64,000 nt of DNA, taken from Calliphora vicina. Lineage: Eukaryota; Arthropoda; Insecta; Diptera; Calliphoridae. The stretch covers positions 126,041,916 to 126,105,915 of the forward strand of contig NC_088781.1 of NCBI RefSeq assembly GCF_958450345.1, given 5' to 3'. Each line of letters begins with the position of its first letter. Position 1 is the first letter of the stretch. The position numbers and the translations under genes were made by a program. The notes under the pieces were generated by a model that was not told where the DNA came from, did no database searches, and was given only the letters and a program-made list of their open reading frames with translations. Shown here in pieces: positions 22,641 through 33,778 of this stretch.

Positions 22641-23210
22641 TAAGGTATATAAAAGTTTGTAATTTCCACAATATAATTTTCCGACCCTATAAAGTATATA
22701 TATTCTGGATCCTTATAGAGAGCGGAGTCGATTAAGCCATGTCTGTCTGCCTGTCTGTTTGTCTGTCTGTTGAAATCAATTTTCCGAAGCCCTCACTATC
22801 TCCGGAATTCTTTTGGCTCGGTTGCTATTTAAAATCGAGAAAATCGGTCCACAAATGGCTGAGATATAAGGGAAAAACCAGAACAACATCGATTTTTTAC
22901 CTATTTTGGACCTACATACATATATCTGGATTACTAAGTCATTAATCTAATGATAGATATTTCAAAGTCCTTTGCAACGACGTATATAAGACCTATGGGT
23001 CAAAATCGGAAAAAAATATTTTTTAACCCGAATTTTTTTTTTCACAAAAATTTTTTTTTGCTAAATATTAAAAAAATTTTTTTAAAAAAAAAATTAAATT
23101 TAAAAAATTTTTAAAAAACAATTCAAACTTTTTTTTTTACAAAAAACAATTATTTTTGTTTACCTAAAAATATTTAAAATTTTTATTTTTAAGTATAATT
23201 TATATATATG

Positions 23211-24797
23211 TACAGTGGTTGACAAAACAATGGAAACTTTTCCAAATATTCCATATGTAGCCCAAAATTTAAAATATTTTTTTAAAATAATTTTTTTTTT
23301 TAGTATTTTACTTGTATAGTTTTATTTATATAAATTAACTGAAAAACAAACAACATAATTAATTATATTCTGAAAAAAGGGAACAAAATTAAAAATATTC
23401 ACTATTACGCTGCTGACAAAACAATGGAAACTTTTAAACTTCTGCAAGAAAGAAGTGTAAAACGAAAATAATATTTAAAAGAACGATGTAAAAAGCATTC
23501 TGTTTACAGTTATTTTATTTTTAAATTCTGGTAATTTTTTCGTATAATTGCTTTTTTTCAAAGTTAACGAAAATGGCTAAAGTTAAGATTTGTGAAGACT
23601 TAAAAAATAAAATAATTAACGATTTTAAAGCTGGTTTAAAACAAAAAAGTATCTGTGACAAATATTCAATAAATAAATCAGCATTTTCAAAAATTATAAA
23701 GAAATTTCGTGAGACCGGTTCTGTAAAAACTCAAAATTTGGATGGAAGACCTCGTAAGACTACTCCTAGACAAGATAATTTAATAGCGAGAGAGTTCAAG
23801 AAATTCCCAAAAATAACTCCTCGAGAGGTTGTTAATAGTCTAAAATTAGAAATAAGTACCCGAACAGTTAGTCGCAGGGCAAATGAGGCTGGTCTTGGTT
23901 GCTATCGTCTTGTGAAAAAACCACTCATTTCTAAAAAGAACCGTTCTGCTCGTCTACAATTTGAAATGGATCATTTAAACTGGTCGATACAGAAATGTAA
24001 TACTGTCCTCTTTTCCGACGAATCCAAATACAATTTAAGAGGCAGTGATGGGAGAACATTTGTAAGACGACCAAAGGGAAACAGATTAGATCCAAAGTAC
24101 ACAAATAAGACTGTAAAGTTTGGCGGTGGCAATAGTATGGTATGGGGATGTTTTTCAAGGCAAGGTATGGGCCCAATTCATATTATAAAAGATACCATGA
24201 CAGGTGTAGGATACAGAACCATATTAAACGATGTTATGTCTCCATACGCTGAGGAAAATATGCCCCTAGTTTGGAGATTCCAACACGACAACGAGCCGAA
24301 ACACACCTCTAGGGTTGTAACCGAGTGGTTACAATCAAACGAGGTACGTGTTTTGAAGTGGCCTGCCCATTCGCCAGATCTCAATCCCATAGAAAATCTA
24401 TGGGAAATTGGACCCATAATTACACCAGGAAGGAAGATTTATCGGAGGCGGTTATAAGGGAATGGCAAAATATTTCAAAGGAGACCATTGACTCTTTAAT
24501 TGGTTCAATGCATCGTCGATGTGTAGCAGTTATAAAAAATAAGGGATACCCAACAAAATATTGAGTTATTGCAAAGTTTAGACCATATTTGTTAAAATAA
24601 TAACTAAGTTTCCATTGTTAAATAAAGAAATCTTTTAATTTAGTTTTCTCATTTTTAGAATTTAATTAATTATGTCCTTTGTTTTTTGTTAAATTAAGTT
24701 AATAAAAGTATACAAATAAAATACTACAAAAATGTTAAAATTTTTTAAAAAATTATTTCAGATTTTAGGCCACTAATGAAATAATTGGAAAAGTTTT
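23211..24797 (+). mobile_element. Tc1-like transposon, nearly complete
   Basis: Starts at a TA with CAGTGGTTGACAAAACAATG. A second copy of GACAAAACAATGGAAACTTT lies about 195 bp further in (near 23416). On the right, the inner motif AAGTTTCCATTGTT is near 24607, but the outer terminal repeat stops at AATTGGAAAAGTTTTT, missing about 22 bases. This pair of direct motifs inside each inverted end is the IR/DR layout known in some Tc1/mariner elements. The right-end loss should immobilise this copy. Confidence 0.88.
23573..24564 (+). pseudogene. Tc1-like transposase, DD34E, one frame break
   Basis: ATG at 23573 opens a 294-codon frame. It carries an N-terminal paired helix-turn-helix (KQKSICDKYSINKSAFSKII), a GRPRK hook, and a DDE domain with the aspartates in FSDESKY and QHDNEPKHTS and the glutamate in SPDLNPIENLWE. 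The spacing of the last two acids is 34 residues (DD34E). After ENLWEI the frame shifts by one position, and the C-terminal 50 residues (AVIREWQNISKETIDSLIGS, ending KGYPTKY) continue to 24564. Compared with the copy at 27037-28289, bases encoding VDK after the catalytic glutamate are missing, which explains the shift. Transposase cuts and joins at TA sites; this copy probably makes a truncated protein. Confidence 0.88.
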
Positions 24798-24818
24798 TAT
24801 AAGATTCGGCACAGCCGA

Positions 24819-24878
24819 AAAACTCCCGGAGGAAAAAGAGAAAAAACTCACGGGGAATTTTTATTCATAATTGAGCAG
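24819..24878. mobile_element. Half copy of the CAGCCCAATTATG MITE
   Basis: Reads AAAACTCCCGGAGGAAAAAG, then AAAAAACTCACGGGGAATTT and TTCATAATTGAGCAG, matching the right two thirds of 58631-58757. The left arm is missing; the copy abuts the hairpin of the split DINE-like element. Confidence 0.65.
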
Positions 24879-24889
24879 ATTGTTAAATA

Positions 24890-25180
24890 CAAGATATTTT
24901 ATAGAGAATAATACTGTACACCTCATTTTATATAGAAAATACTGTTATACTCATGATTGTGTACTGTCATACACATAATTTACTTTAGAAAATACTATTA
25001 TACATAAAATACCTTTATACTCAATATTTCTATAGAAAAATATGATTTTTTTTATAGAAAGCACTATTAAACGCATGATTTACTTTAGAAAATGCTTTTA
25101 AACACAATAATTAAATTATAAAATACTGTTATATTCAAGATATTCTATTGAATATACTGTTAAACACAAGATTTTCTAAA
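24890..25180. repeat. Degenerate 31-bp satellite relic
   Basis: About nine weak units at roughly 31-bp spacing, with TATAGAAAATACTGTTATAC and TTTAGAAAATACTATTATAC. They share core and period with the arrays in the six-exon gene (7556-8995 and 10850-11755). Much more diverged than either. Confidence 0.6.
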
Positions 25181-25299
25181 GCAAATACTTTAGCTGTAGC
25201 ATATAATAATTTTTAGGCTAAAGAAATTTGTAAATTTTTTCTGTTACATAAAATATTGAAAATACTTTCGCCTGAGTACTACGGTACTTTTGTATATGA

Positions 25300-26413
25300 A
25301 CGTATAAACATTTCCATCCCTGCTAACAATATTATTGTTTAGATTTCTCTATGTTGTTGTTTTCCTTCAGTTTCTGTTGTGTACAAACAAAAACCGGACG
25401 TATTTTTTTACAAACAACATTTTAGTTCTTTTCATTACTTGATGTTTATAGTTGGTATTGAAAATATAAAATGAGCGAAGAAAACTAGTGAAACAAAAAT
25501 TTTTAAATTCAAACAATTAATAAAAGATTAATTATGTATTTCTGTTTTTTTTTTGTACAACAAATAAACACTCGCACAAAATACTAAAACCGAGAGAAAG
25601 CCGTTAAGTCAAAAGAAATTTGTTTATATTAAAATAAAAAAATTTACCTTTAGTTCAAACGAGAGTACAAACCGATTCTAAAGAGCGCAGTTACATTTTA
25701 ACTCTACTCGGTGACACATCTGCAATACGGACGGGCTAGAAATAAATACATAATAATAAAAAGCAGCAGCAAAACAAGCAAAGAAAGAAAATTATTGTAA
25801 AAGAATTATTGTTTTTTGTGTATAATAATATAAAAAAAACAGCTACAAGAAATCTTGTTTAATATTCTATATATATTTTAATTATATATAAAAAATTTTC
25901 CATAAATTAAAATTAATTTAACACAATACAAATGTGTAGCTAAATTTTCCCACACTAAAGAGGTGGCATTATTTAAACAAAAAACAACTACAAAAAGATA
26001 AACAAAGGTAGAAAACAAATTGTTTAAGTGCAAAACCAGAAAAGGGGGGCTAAACGAGAAAAAGTAATAGAAATATTTTTAAGAAATAAAAAAATACTAC
26101 TACTGCCTTGTTAAAAAAACACAACAGCCTAGAATAACACTCCGTATAAACGTGTGTATAGTAATTTTTTAAACCAACTACACAACATTTATTGATTGTA
26201 TCTTAAGAAAAATATATAAAAAAAACAAATAACAAGAGAAAAAAATATACACAAGAAATTTTCAAGAAAAATTTAAATAATTTTAAAATTGCTTATAATA
26301 AATAAATAAATACAAAAAAGTAGCTATAATTTCCATTAACAAGAAACAAAGGATAAACCTTTTGAAAAGTCTTAAAAAAAATTATTAAAAAGTAAATCTC
26401 TTTTAATAAAAAA
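25300..26413 (+). promoter_or_regulatory. Probable promoter and long 5' UTR of the retm-like gene
   Basis: About 1.1 kb of A-rich, CAA- and AAC-rich sequence precedes ATG 26414, typical of a long fly leader. No transcription start or intron could be fixed. A downstream start is possible; the ATG is chosen by protein similarity. Confidence 0.45.
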
Positions 26414-26476
26414 ATGGTACAAAAATTTCAATCTCCCGTCAGGGTTTATAAACATCCTTTCGAGTTGGTGATGAAG
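26414..26476 (+). CDS. retm: First coding exon of SEC14-like protein (retm-like)
   Basis: ATG 26414 opens 21 codons up to a GTAAGT donor at 26477, phase 0: MVQKFQSPVRVYKHPFEL followed by VMK. This matches the start of the PRELI/MSF1 domain of the SEC14L1/5 family, which includes Drosophila retm (real-time). Proteins of this family carry PRELI, CRAL-TRIO and GOLD domains and act in lipid or secretory functions. The next family exon is expected to begin AYERRFPTCP; I did not find it downstream, so the first intron likely runs past the window end, over 37 kb. The exon is short but the match is long and specific. Confidence 0.75.
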
Positions 26477-26625
26477 GTAAGTGTTGCTCTAGCTGTTTAT
26501 TTTTTCTTTTAATATTTTAGGGTTTTTTTTATTTATTTATTTTTTAAGTCACATTCATTACTTTTAGTTTGAGAACAGAGATGGGATAAAAATTATAAAT
26601 TGTACTCTAAATAGTACCAAATTTT

Positions 26626-26998
26626 ATAATAGAAATTGTACCAACAATTTATAGTAAAATATTTAAGAATTTTATGAAATTTGCTATTTATAGAAATTAG
26701 CTATTTGTAGGAAATTTTTGAGAAATTTGCTATTTATCGCATTTTTTTTGTGAATTTTGCTACGTATAATAAATTTCTTGGAGATTTGCTATTTATAGTA
26801 AATTTTAAAACGCTTTGTTGAAACAGCTATTTATAGTAAATTTCTTGAAGCTTAGCTATTTACAGTAAATTTCTTGGAAATTGCTATTTATAGTAAAATA
26901 CTATGAAACTTGCTATTTATAGTATATTTCTGGAAATTAGCTATTTATAGTAAATTTCCTGAAACTTTGCACTTTATAGTAAATTTCTTGAAATTTAG
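26626..26998. repeat. 28-bp degenerate tandem repeat
   Basis: About 13 units of roughly 28 bp around GCTATTTATAGTAAATTTCT, then TGAAATT. Variation between units is moderate. It is about 150 bp past the retm-like donor. Noncoding. Confidence 0.75.
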
Positions 26999-27036
26999 TT
27001 TTTGGGAAAATGGAAACGAAAACGAAATTCCATATA

Positions 27037-28289
27037 CAGTGGTTGACAAAACAATGAAAACTTTTCCAAATATTTCATTAGTGGTCTAAAATCTGAAATA
27101 ATTTTTTAAAAAATTTTAACATTTTTGTAGTATTTTATTTGTAACTTAATTTAACAAAAAACAAAGAACATAATTAATTAAATTCTAAAAATGAGAAAAC
27201 AAAATTAAAATATTTCTTTATTACGGCATTGACAAAACAATGGAAACTTAGGTATTATTTGAACAAATATGGTCTAAACTTTGCAATAACTCAATATTTT
27301 GTTGGGTATCCCTTATTTATTTATAACTGCTACGATGCATTGAACCAATTAAAGAGTCAATGGTCTCCTTTGAAATATTTTGCCATTCCCTTATAACCGC
27401 CTCCGATAAATCTTCCTTTTGGGTCCTTATCTACAATTTGGGCAGGCCACTTCAAAACACATACCTCGTGGGATTGTAACCACTCGGTTACAACCCTAGA
27501 GGTGTGTTTCGGGTCATTGTCGTGTTGGAATCTCCAAACTAGGGGCATATTTTCCTCAGCGTATGGATACATAACATCGTTTAATATGGTTCTGTATCCT
27601 ATACCTGTCATGGTATCTTTTATAATATGAATTGGGCCTTGCCTCAAAAATATCCCCATACCATAATATTGCCACCGCCAAACTTTACAGTCTTATTTGT
27701 GTACTTTGGATCTAATATTTTTCCCTTTGGTCATCTTACAAATGTTCTCCCATCACTGCATCTTAAATTGTATTTGGATTCGTCGGAAAAGAGGACAGTA
27801 TTCCATTTCTGTATCGACCAGTTTAAATGATCTCTGGCAAATTGTAGACGAGCAGAACGGTTCTTTTTAGAAATGAGTGGTTTTTTCACAGGACGATAGC
27901 AACCAAGACCAGCCTCATTTGCCCTGCGACTAACTGTTCGGGTACTTATTTCTAATTTTAGGCTATTAACAACCTCTCGAGGAGTTATTTTTGGGAATTT
28001 CTTGAACTCTCTCGCTATTAAATTATCTTGTCTAGGAGTAGTCCGGTCTCACGAAATTTCTTTATAATTTTTGAAACTGCTGATTAATTTATTGAATATT
28101 TGTCACAGATACTTTTTTATTTTAAACCAGCTTTAAAATCGTTAATTATTTTATTTTTTAAGTCTTCACAAATCTTAACTTTAGCCATTTTCGTTAACTT
28201 TGAAAAAAAGCAATTATGCGAAAAACTTAGCAATTATGCGAAAAACTATGGAATATTTGGAAAAGTTTCCATTGTTTTGTCAACCACTG
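27037..28289 (-). mobile_element. Tc1-like transposon, defective second copy
   Basis: Both terminal repeats are present (CAGTGGTTGACAAAACAATG at 27037 and its complement ending CAACCACTG at 28289), with flanking TA at 27035-27036 and 28290-28291. The transposase runs in reverse from ATG near 28188. It has several deletions: the stretch for SPDLNPIENLWE, holding the catalytic glutamate, is missing, and so is part of the linker after the helix-turn-helix (near 28042). The ends look mobile, but the protein is dead, so it would depend on another transposase. Confidence 0.88.
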
Positions 28290-28291
28290 TA

Positions 28292-29375
28292 TATTGGGTG
28301 TATGACTTAAAAACGCAGGATTTATAATAGATGGTGTAACTTTTGAACGCTGTTTTTATTTTTAATAACTTATGTCATTTTGAATGGTACATACCTGTCA
28401 ATTATTCTCACTTAGTCATTCAATATTATAGTTTTTTTTTTTTTTTTGCATCGAAAATGCCGAATTTTTGCTTTACTTCTTTAATTTGAAAAATATGAGT
28501 GCCGCTGAAGCTCACCGATTGCTCACCAAAGTTTATCGGTTTCAACTTACGAGAGATGGTTTATGCGGTTCAGAAGTGGCGATTTTAACACGATAGACAA
28601 AGATCGCCCAGGCTAGCCAAAAAAGTTCCAAGAACTGGAGGCATTACTCCATGAAGATTGTTGTAAACTTCAAAAAGAGTTTGCAACATTATTGGGAGCT
28701 ACTCAAGCAAGAATTTCAAAACGTTTGCGAGCAATTCACCAAAATCCTGGGAAATTGGGTACCATACGAATTAAAGCCGAGAGACCTTGAAAGACGATTT
28801 TGAATGTAAAAGAAAAACATATTTGCACCGAATCATTACTTGCACCGAAAAATGGATTGAATAACCCGAAGCGTAAGAGATCGTACATAAATCCCGGTCA
28901 ACCAGTAGACACTAAAGCCAAATATCTATGGTGCTAAGGGTCCTATATATTATGAGTTGCTGAAATTCGACCAGACCATCACAGGGAAACTGTACCGAAC
29001 GCAATTGATTCGATTGAAGCGAGCATTGACCGCAAAAAGCCCTGAATATGCGGCCAGACATGAAACCGTAATGTTCCATCATGACAACGCTCGGCCACAT
29101 GTTGCAATACCTGCTAAAAAGTATTTAGAAAAAAGTGGTTGGAAAGTTTTGCCTTACCCGCCTTATAGTCCAGACCTTGACGCGTCCAACTACTATTTGT
29201 TTCTACCAATGCAGAAGGCTCTATCTGGGATACGCTTCACTTCAGAACAGAGTATCCGAAATTGGCTTGATTCGTTCTTGTCCTCAAAAGATAAGCAGTT
29301 ATTTTGGCTCGGAATCCGTATGTTGCCAGAAAGATGGGATAATATCATAGTTTAGAATCGCCAATACTATGAATA
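28292..29375 (+). pseudogene. Mariner transposase relic
   Basis: Begins at a TA with TTGGGTGTATGACTTAAAAA, the terminal repeat of the family. ATG 28495 opens MSAAEAHRLLTKVY; the N-terminal half is shifted and stopped several times (the ASQKSSKNWRHYSMKI phrase). The C-terminal half is open at 28957-29355 and shows HHDNARPHVA, YSPDLDASNYYLF and ALSGIRFTSEQSIRNW, ending LPERWDNIIV. Those are the mariner catalytic-domain motifs. Dead through frameshifts. Confidence 0.88.
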
Positions 29376-29747
29376 AATGTATCTATTATGAGCTGCTGAA
29401 ATGTGGCCAGAACATTTATCGAAGCATTAGCCGAAACACGCCCAGAATATGGTGCCAGATATGAAACCGTAAAATCATGACTACGCTCGACCGCATGTTG
29501 CAATATCTGTTAAAAACTATTTAGAAAGAAGTGGTTGGAAAGTTTTGCTTCACCCGCCTAATAGTCCAGACCTTTCCCCACCCGACTAATATTTGTTTCT
29601 CTCTGAGATATGCTTCTCTTCAGGACAGAGTATCCAATATTGGCTAGATTCGTTCTTGGCCATAAAAGATGAGCAGTGTTTTTGGCATGGAATTCATATG
29701 TTGCCAGAAAAATGGTAAAAGGCCATAGCTAACAATGATCAGACCTA
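29376..29747 (+). pseudogene. Duplicate mariner C-terminal segment
   Basis: Follows straight on the previous copy and repeats its second half: GAGCTGCTGAAATGTGGCCA, then GAAACCGTAAAATCATGAC, then LHPPNSPDLSPPD-like sequence and CATATGTTGCCAGAAAAATG. It has its own stops and deletions. The same extra-tail layout is seen at 56918-58140 in reverse, where it occurs three times. Confidence 0.78.
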
Positions 29748-31118
29748 TCTCCGTCCGATTTGGAATGTTCTGTAATGTAAGAAGAAGACAAATTTCTACA
29801 CCACATACGGAAATTTGAAGATTATTTGGGATACCACAAGCCAATGTGGTGTCATGGAAAATGAGAATAGTGACGTGCTATCCAGAATGTATATTTCCTT
29901 TAAGAAAGACTACAAGGAACTGGTAGAAACACTGAAAGAAAATGACTGTCGGGCATTATATTGGGAAACCTCAACAGAAATAAAATGAAGAAAATCCTGA
30001 AATTAAGTAGTCTAGATCTCAGGAGATTAGCCCGTTTGAGTCTTTTCGATACTGCCATACTTGTTGGTGAAGTGAGTGGAAGAACGAGACGACTCTCGAA
30101 CATTCAGGTGTTTAAGGGACACGATGAAAGATTCATTCGATGGAAGCTCACATGTATCTTTCTAAGGCTTTGGTTTGCCGGTCATGCAGGATTATCAAAA
30201 CTTTCTTAAAGTAATGCACTTAATTTCATGAGTAATAATGAATAAGTGTCAAAATACGAAAAAATTGTCTTCAGAGTGGTAACCTTTGTTGAGTGATACA
30301 CGTACCTGTTGGAGAAATAGCAAATTTGCCAAAAAAAGACCGACTTAAGTACCAACTACATGACTACATAATGACATGCAGACACAGAAGTGTTTCCTGG
30401 GATTTCGTCGTTTGGATTACCCCAACTACAACATTATATATTTGGAGTATTCCCTTAGTCGTGTTAGAAAAGCCCTTCGTATTTACCATTGGATCGTAAC
30501 CAGGTTACACAAATCACAGTCTAAAGTACCATCTACACGAGGAAACGAAGGTTCTTTCGATCACCGTATTTAACGTCATGCTGACACAGAAGATTCTCTT
30601 GGGTTTTCATCGGAGGAGTCATCCAATGTACAACATCATATTATATTGGACTATTATATGATATGACAAGAAAATTGAGATGTATTAGAGATACTTTTCG
30701 CTAATCAATACAAATTACATGTAGGGCATCACTGGAGCGGAATCCACAAGACAGTAGATGGAGTGGAGGACCAAAAACCGGCAAAAAATCCTAATGGAAA
30801 TAGAAAAACTGGACAAGAAGTCATGGAAAGATATAAAAACATATTATAGTTATAGAAATAGATGGAATAATCTTGTAGAATAGCTATAATCCCTAGACGA
30901 GCAATGGAAGGATTTAATAAAAAACATACAGAATTCATTGGATTTCCGTTTATACATTGCAGCTTTGAACGACATTCATAGAGACCGCATGAATATCATA
31001 TTTGGTGGTCGCCAAAAGAGAAGATTCTAAAACAATAGTACTTTTCATCAATTGAGATCGGGAGGTAGCAACAGACTAAATTGCAAGTCCGTATGGAAGT
31101 TACACGTCCAATCTACAC
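29748..31118. other. Unassigned stretch, probably decayed repeat
   Basis: Less AT-rich than its surroundings and with several broken frames on both strands, such as ENDCRALYWETSTEIK near 29940-29986. It reads like decayed coding sequence of a mobile element, perhaps a non-LTR retrotransposon, but no diagnostic motif is visible. Confidence 0.35.
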
Positions 31119-31914
31119 AAATAGTAGTAGGATGGGGCAATGTCTGGACTATAAGGCGGGTAAGGCAAAGCTTCACAACCACTTCATTATAAATAGTTTT
31201 TAAAAGGTATTGCAACAAGTGGACGAGTGTTGTCATGATGGAATATTATAGCTTCTGGCCGGAGTAATATCTCCAATTCTGGGTCTTCAAACTGTTTTGG
31301 CTGGGTCGAGCGATCTTTATCTTCCGTGTCAAAATTACCACTTCTGAACCGAACCAACCATCTCTCGCACGTTGAACACGTTGTTAAATATGAACCATTT
31401 ACTCCCACCAAAAACAGAGCATTACCTTAGAGCCATGGATATTTGGATTTGATACGAATCGGCTGGTTAACCGGCCTTCACATACGACCTCTTACGCTTC
31501 GGGTTATTGTAATGGATTCATTTTAAATCTCAAGTAATGATTCGGTGCAAAAATGATTTTCTTTTATAACGTTCAAGCATCATTCCGGACATGCAAAATC
31601 GTCTTTCAAGGTCTCTAGGCTTCAATTCGTAGGGTACCCAATTTCATTGTTTTTGGATGAATCCTTCTGCGTTTTAAAATTGCTGCGTGAGTTTTTCATG
31701 GAGTAATGCCTCCAATTCTTGGTCTTCAAACGTTTTTGGCTGGTCTGGGCGATGCAAAAGCCATCTCTCGCACGTTGAAACCGATGGAACACTTCCAACA
31801 TAAGGTTTGGTGAGCAATCGGAGTGTTTTAGCGGCACATTTTTCAAGTTAAAGAAGTAAAGCAAAACTTCCGGAATATGACGCTTTGTTGGCACAAAATT
31901 CCACATTTTCGAAG
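31119..31914 (-). pseudogene. Rearranged mariner relic
   Basis: Reverse-strand pieces of the same mariner: CCAGACATTGCCCCATCC region, then HHDNTRPLVAIPFKNYL, then CGTAAGAGGTCGTATGTG, then SQKRLKTKNWRHYSMK. Segment order is disturbed, with an N-terminal-like block (31250-31400) between two others. AAGTAATGATTCGGTGC at 31534 is the intact form of the site interrupted by a MITE at 58631. Confidence 0.75.
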
Positions 31915-32070
31915 CAAAAAAACCTCATCACTAAAGATGATTTTATTGGAAAATGCGAAAAAACGAATTGACAAACGTTTCATGCGTCTAAAGCGTTTCA
32001 TGATTGAAATGTTCCAAGTTTGTACTAAGTTTCGTGACATTTCATCACTTGCTAGCCAATTTACTTGCTA
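31880..32070 (-). pseudogene. Possible second mariner-type transposase fragment
   Basis: Reverse strand reads FSNKIIFSDEVFLLRKCG then ILCQQ, similar in form to the first catalytic aspartate region (KIIFSDE) of another mariner/Tc lineage. It is short and no partner motifs are seen. Confidence 0.35.
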
Positions 32071-33778
32071 ACCTCAAAATTTGCCAATCATTTAGTTCCG
32101 TTTGCGATTACTTTCAATTCAGGTATAAAAATACCAGAACCATATTTAAAAACGTATTGAACAGGTTGTTGCCCAATTAAATGTCTTTCTGAAGCTGTTT
32201 TGTAAGGATTCACATCCTAAATCCATAGTTTATTATACAACTTCAGATGATATTAGAAAAGAACATTACATTCCAGAACTCATAACCAATGACTTCAAAG
32301 GGAAAATTCCTGCCTTAATTCCTGAAAATATTAAAGTAAATTGACCAGTTGTCACAAAAATGTCATTGTTCCTCTTCAGCTATAAAGAGTACCAAAAAAT
32401 GTACATTTTCATCCCTGATTTGAAAGTGTTTGAAATGTGCGTGTGTGTTTGTGTGTAAGTATTTATGTTTTCTACTCCTTTTTATTGTTTTCCCCTTTGT
32501 CCTCTTGGGAAATTATAATAAATTTCTGTTGATTTTCTTTTAAAACTAGGTCTTTTGATTTTGTTATTGTTTGTCTCCTCTCGCTCTCTCTCTCTCTTCG
32601 GTGTGTGTGAGTATTTTTTAATGTCTCCCCCGTGTAAGTACAGGAATTTGAGGTCTGATAGTTTCTATTCCATGTATGGATATGTGGATGTGTTTCAAAG
32701 TGAATGTTTTTTTGTTTTGTTAAAGTCTCATCAAATCTGTTTTTCAAAGTAAGTATTTGGGTTAAAATGCTTAAAAAGTGATTACATAAAACTGGGTTGC
32801 ACAGTGATTTTTGAAACAAAGCAACTTTACGCGATAATAAACAGTGGTTCAACAGCTGCTAAGCATAAAATAAATTAAACAAAATGTAGTAAGACAGAAA
32901 ATAAGTACGATTCCTACTGTGATATTATTTAATGTCATAATTATGATTCCCTTTCACCAAAATTTAAGACATTTACTCCCCTTAGTTGCAAATTTTAGTA
33001 GTATATATTTTTAAGGTTAATTTCACACTTTTGTGTTTGCGTAGTATATTCATTCATCCTTGACTTTGATAATGGGAAATCCAAATGTTTTTTATTGGTA
33101 TTTTTACACAAAAACCCACAAAATGTTTGTTTATAAAGCAATGCAAAAATTTGCGTTGTTACTATTAATTAGACTCATGATAAATAATTATCTAAATGAT
33201 AATTGACAGCAGTAGAGTGTAGATAAAACGCCAACAATTAAACAAAAAATAGAATAGAATTCAAAACATTCAGTATTTAACCTCCCAGTTCAAATAGAGA
33301 AATACCGAATGAACATTATTTTTTTTAGCAAAAACTTACAAATAGTTTTATCTTACTCGTGTAATCTATAAATATGATTTTTTTTATGTAGAAATATTTC
33401 ATACAATTCAGTTTTAGTTAATTTGTTCGTTATTTATTGCATGACATGAAAAACCCATAATAGCAGAAGGAAAAATTATCTATATGACGTTTTTGGGTAC
33501 AAAAACATTGTAAGATCATTGCTGCAGTTTGCTGTGAATAAAATATATAATATTTATATAAATATGTATGTAAAAATATGTACTTTGAATATACATATTT
33601 AAATGATATAATAAAAGAGTATTTCCTGATTAAAATACTAAATAATATTATGTATATTACACATAAAATGTGTGATCACATGCCTTTTGTAGATTAGCCC
33701 GTTTGTTAGGGTGGACAGAGGCGTAGTTAAAGGGGGATTTCTAAACATTTTTACCAAAAAATATTTTTAATTCACTTG
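32071..33778. other. Repeat-poor intron stretch
   Basis: AT-rich. A TC-rich run lies at about 32575-32600 with TGTGTGTGAG nearby, and a GTGTGTGTTTGTGTGT run is near 32440. No gene, hairpin or transposon motif was recognised. Confidence 0.5.

Larger units (their letters stand above)
22641..24819 (+). mobile_element. DINE-1/mini-me-like copy split by a Tc1 element
   Basis: The 5' part is 22641-23210: ACCCTATAAAGTATATATAT, then ATTAAGCCATGTCTGTCTGC with an imperfect GTCT run, CACAAATGGCTGAGATATA and TTTACCTAAAAATATTTAAA. The 3' part resumes at 24798 with TATAAGATTCGGCACAGCCG. The Tc1-like element at 23211-24797 interrupts it at a TATA in the family's GGGTATATAAG motif. After 24819 the DINE tail is lost. 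Confidence 0.8.
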
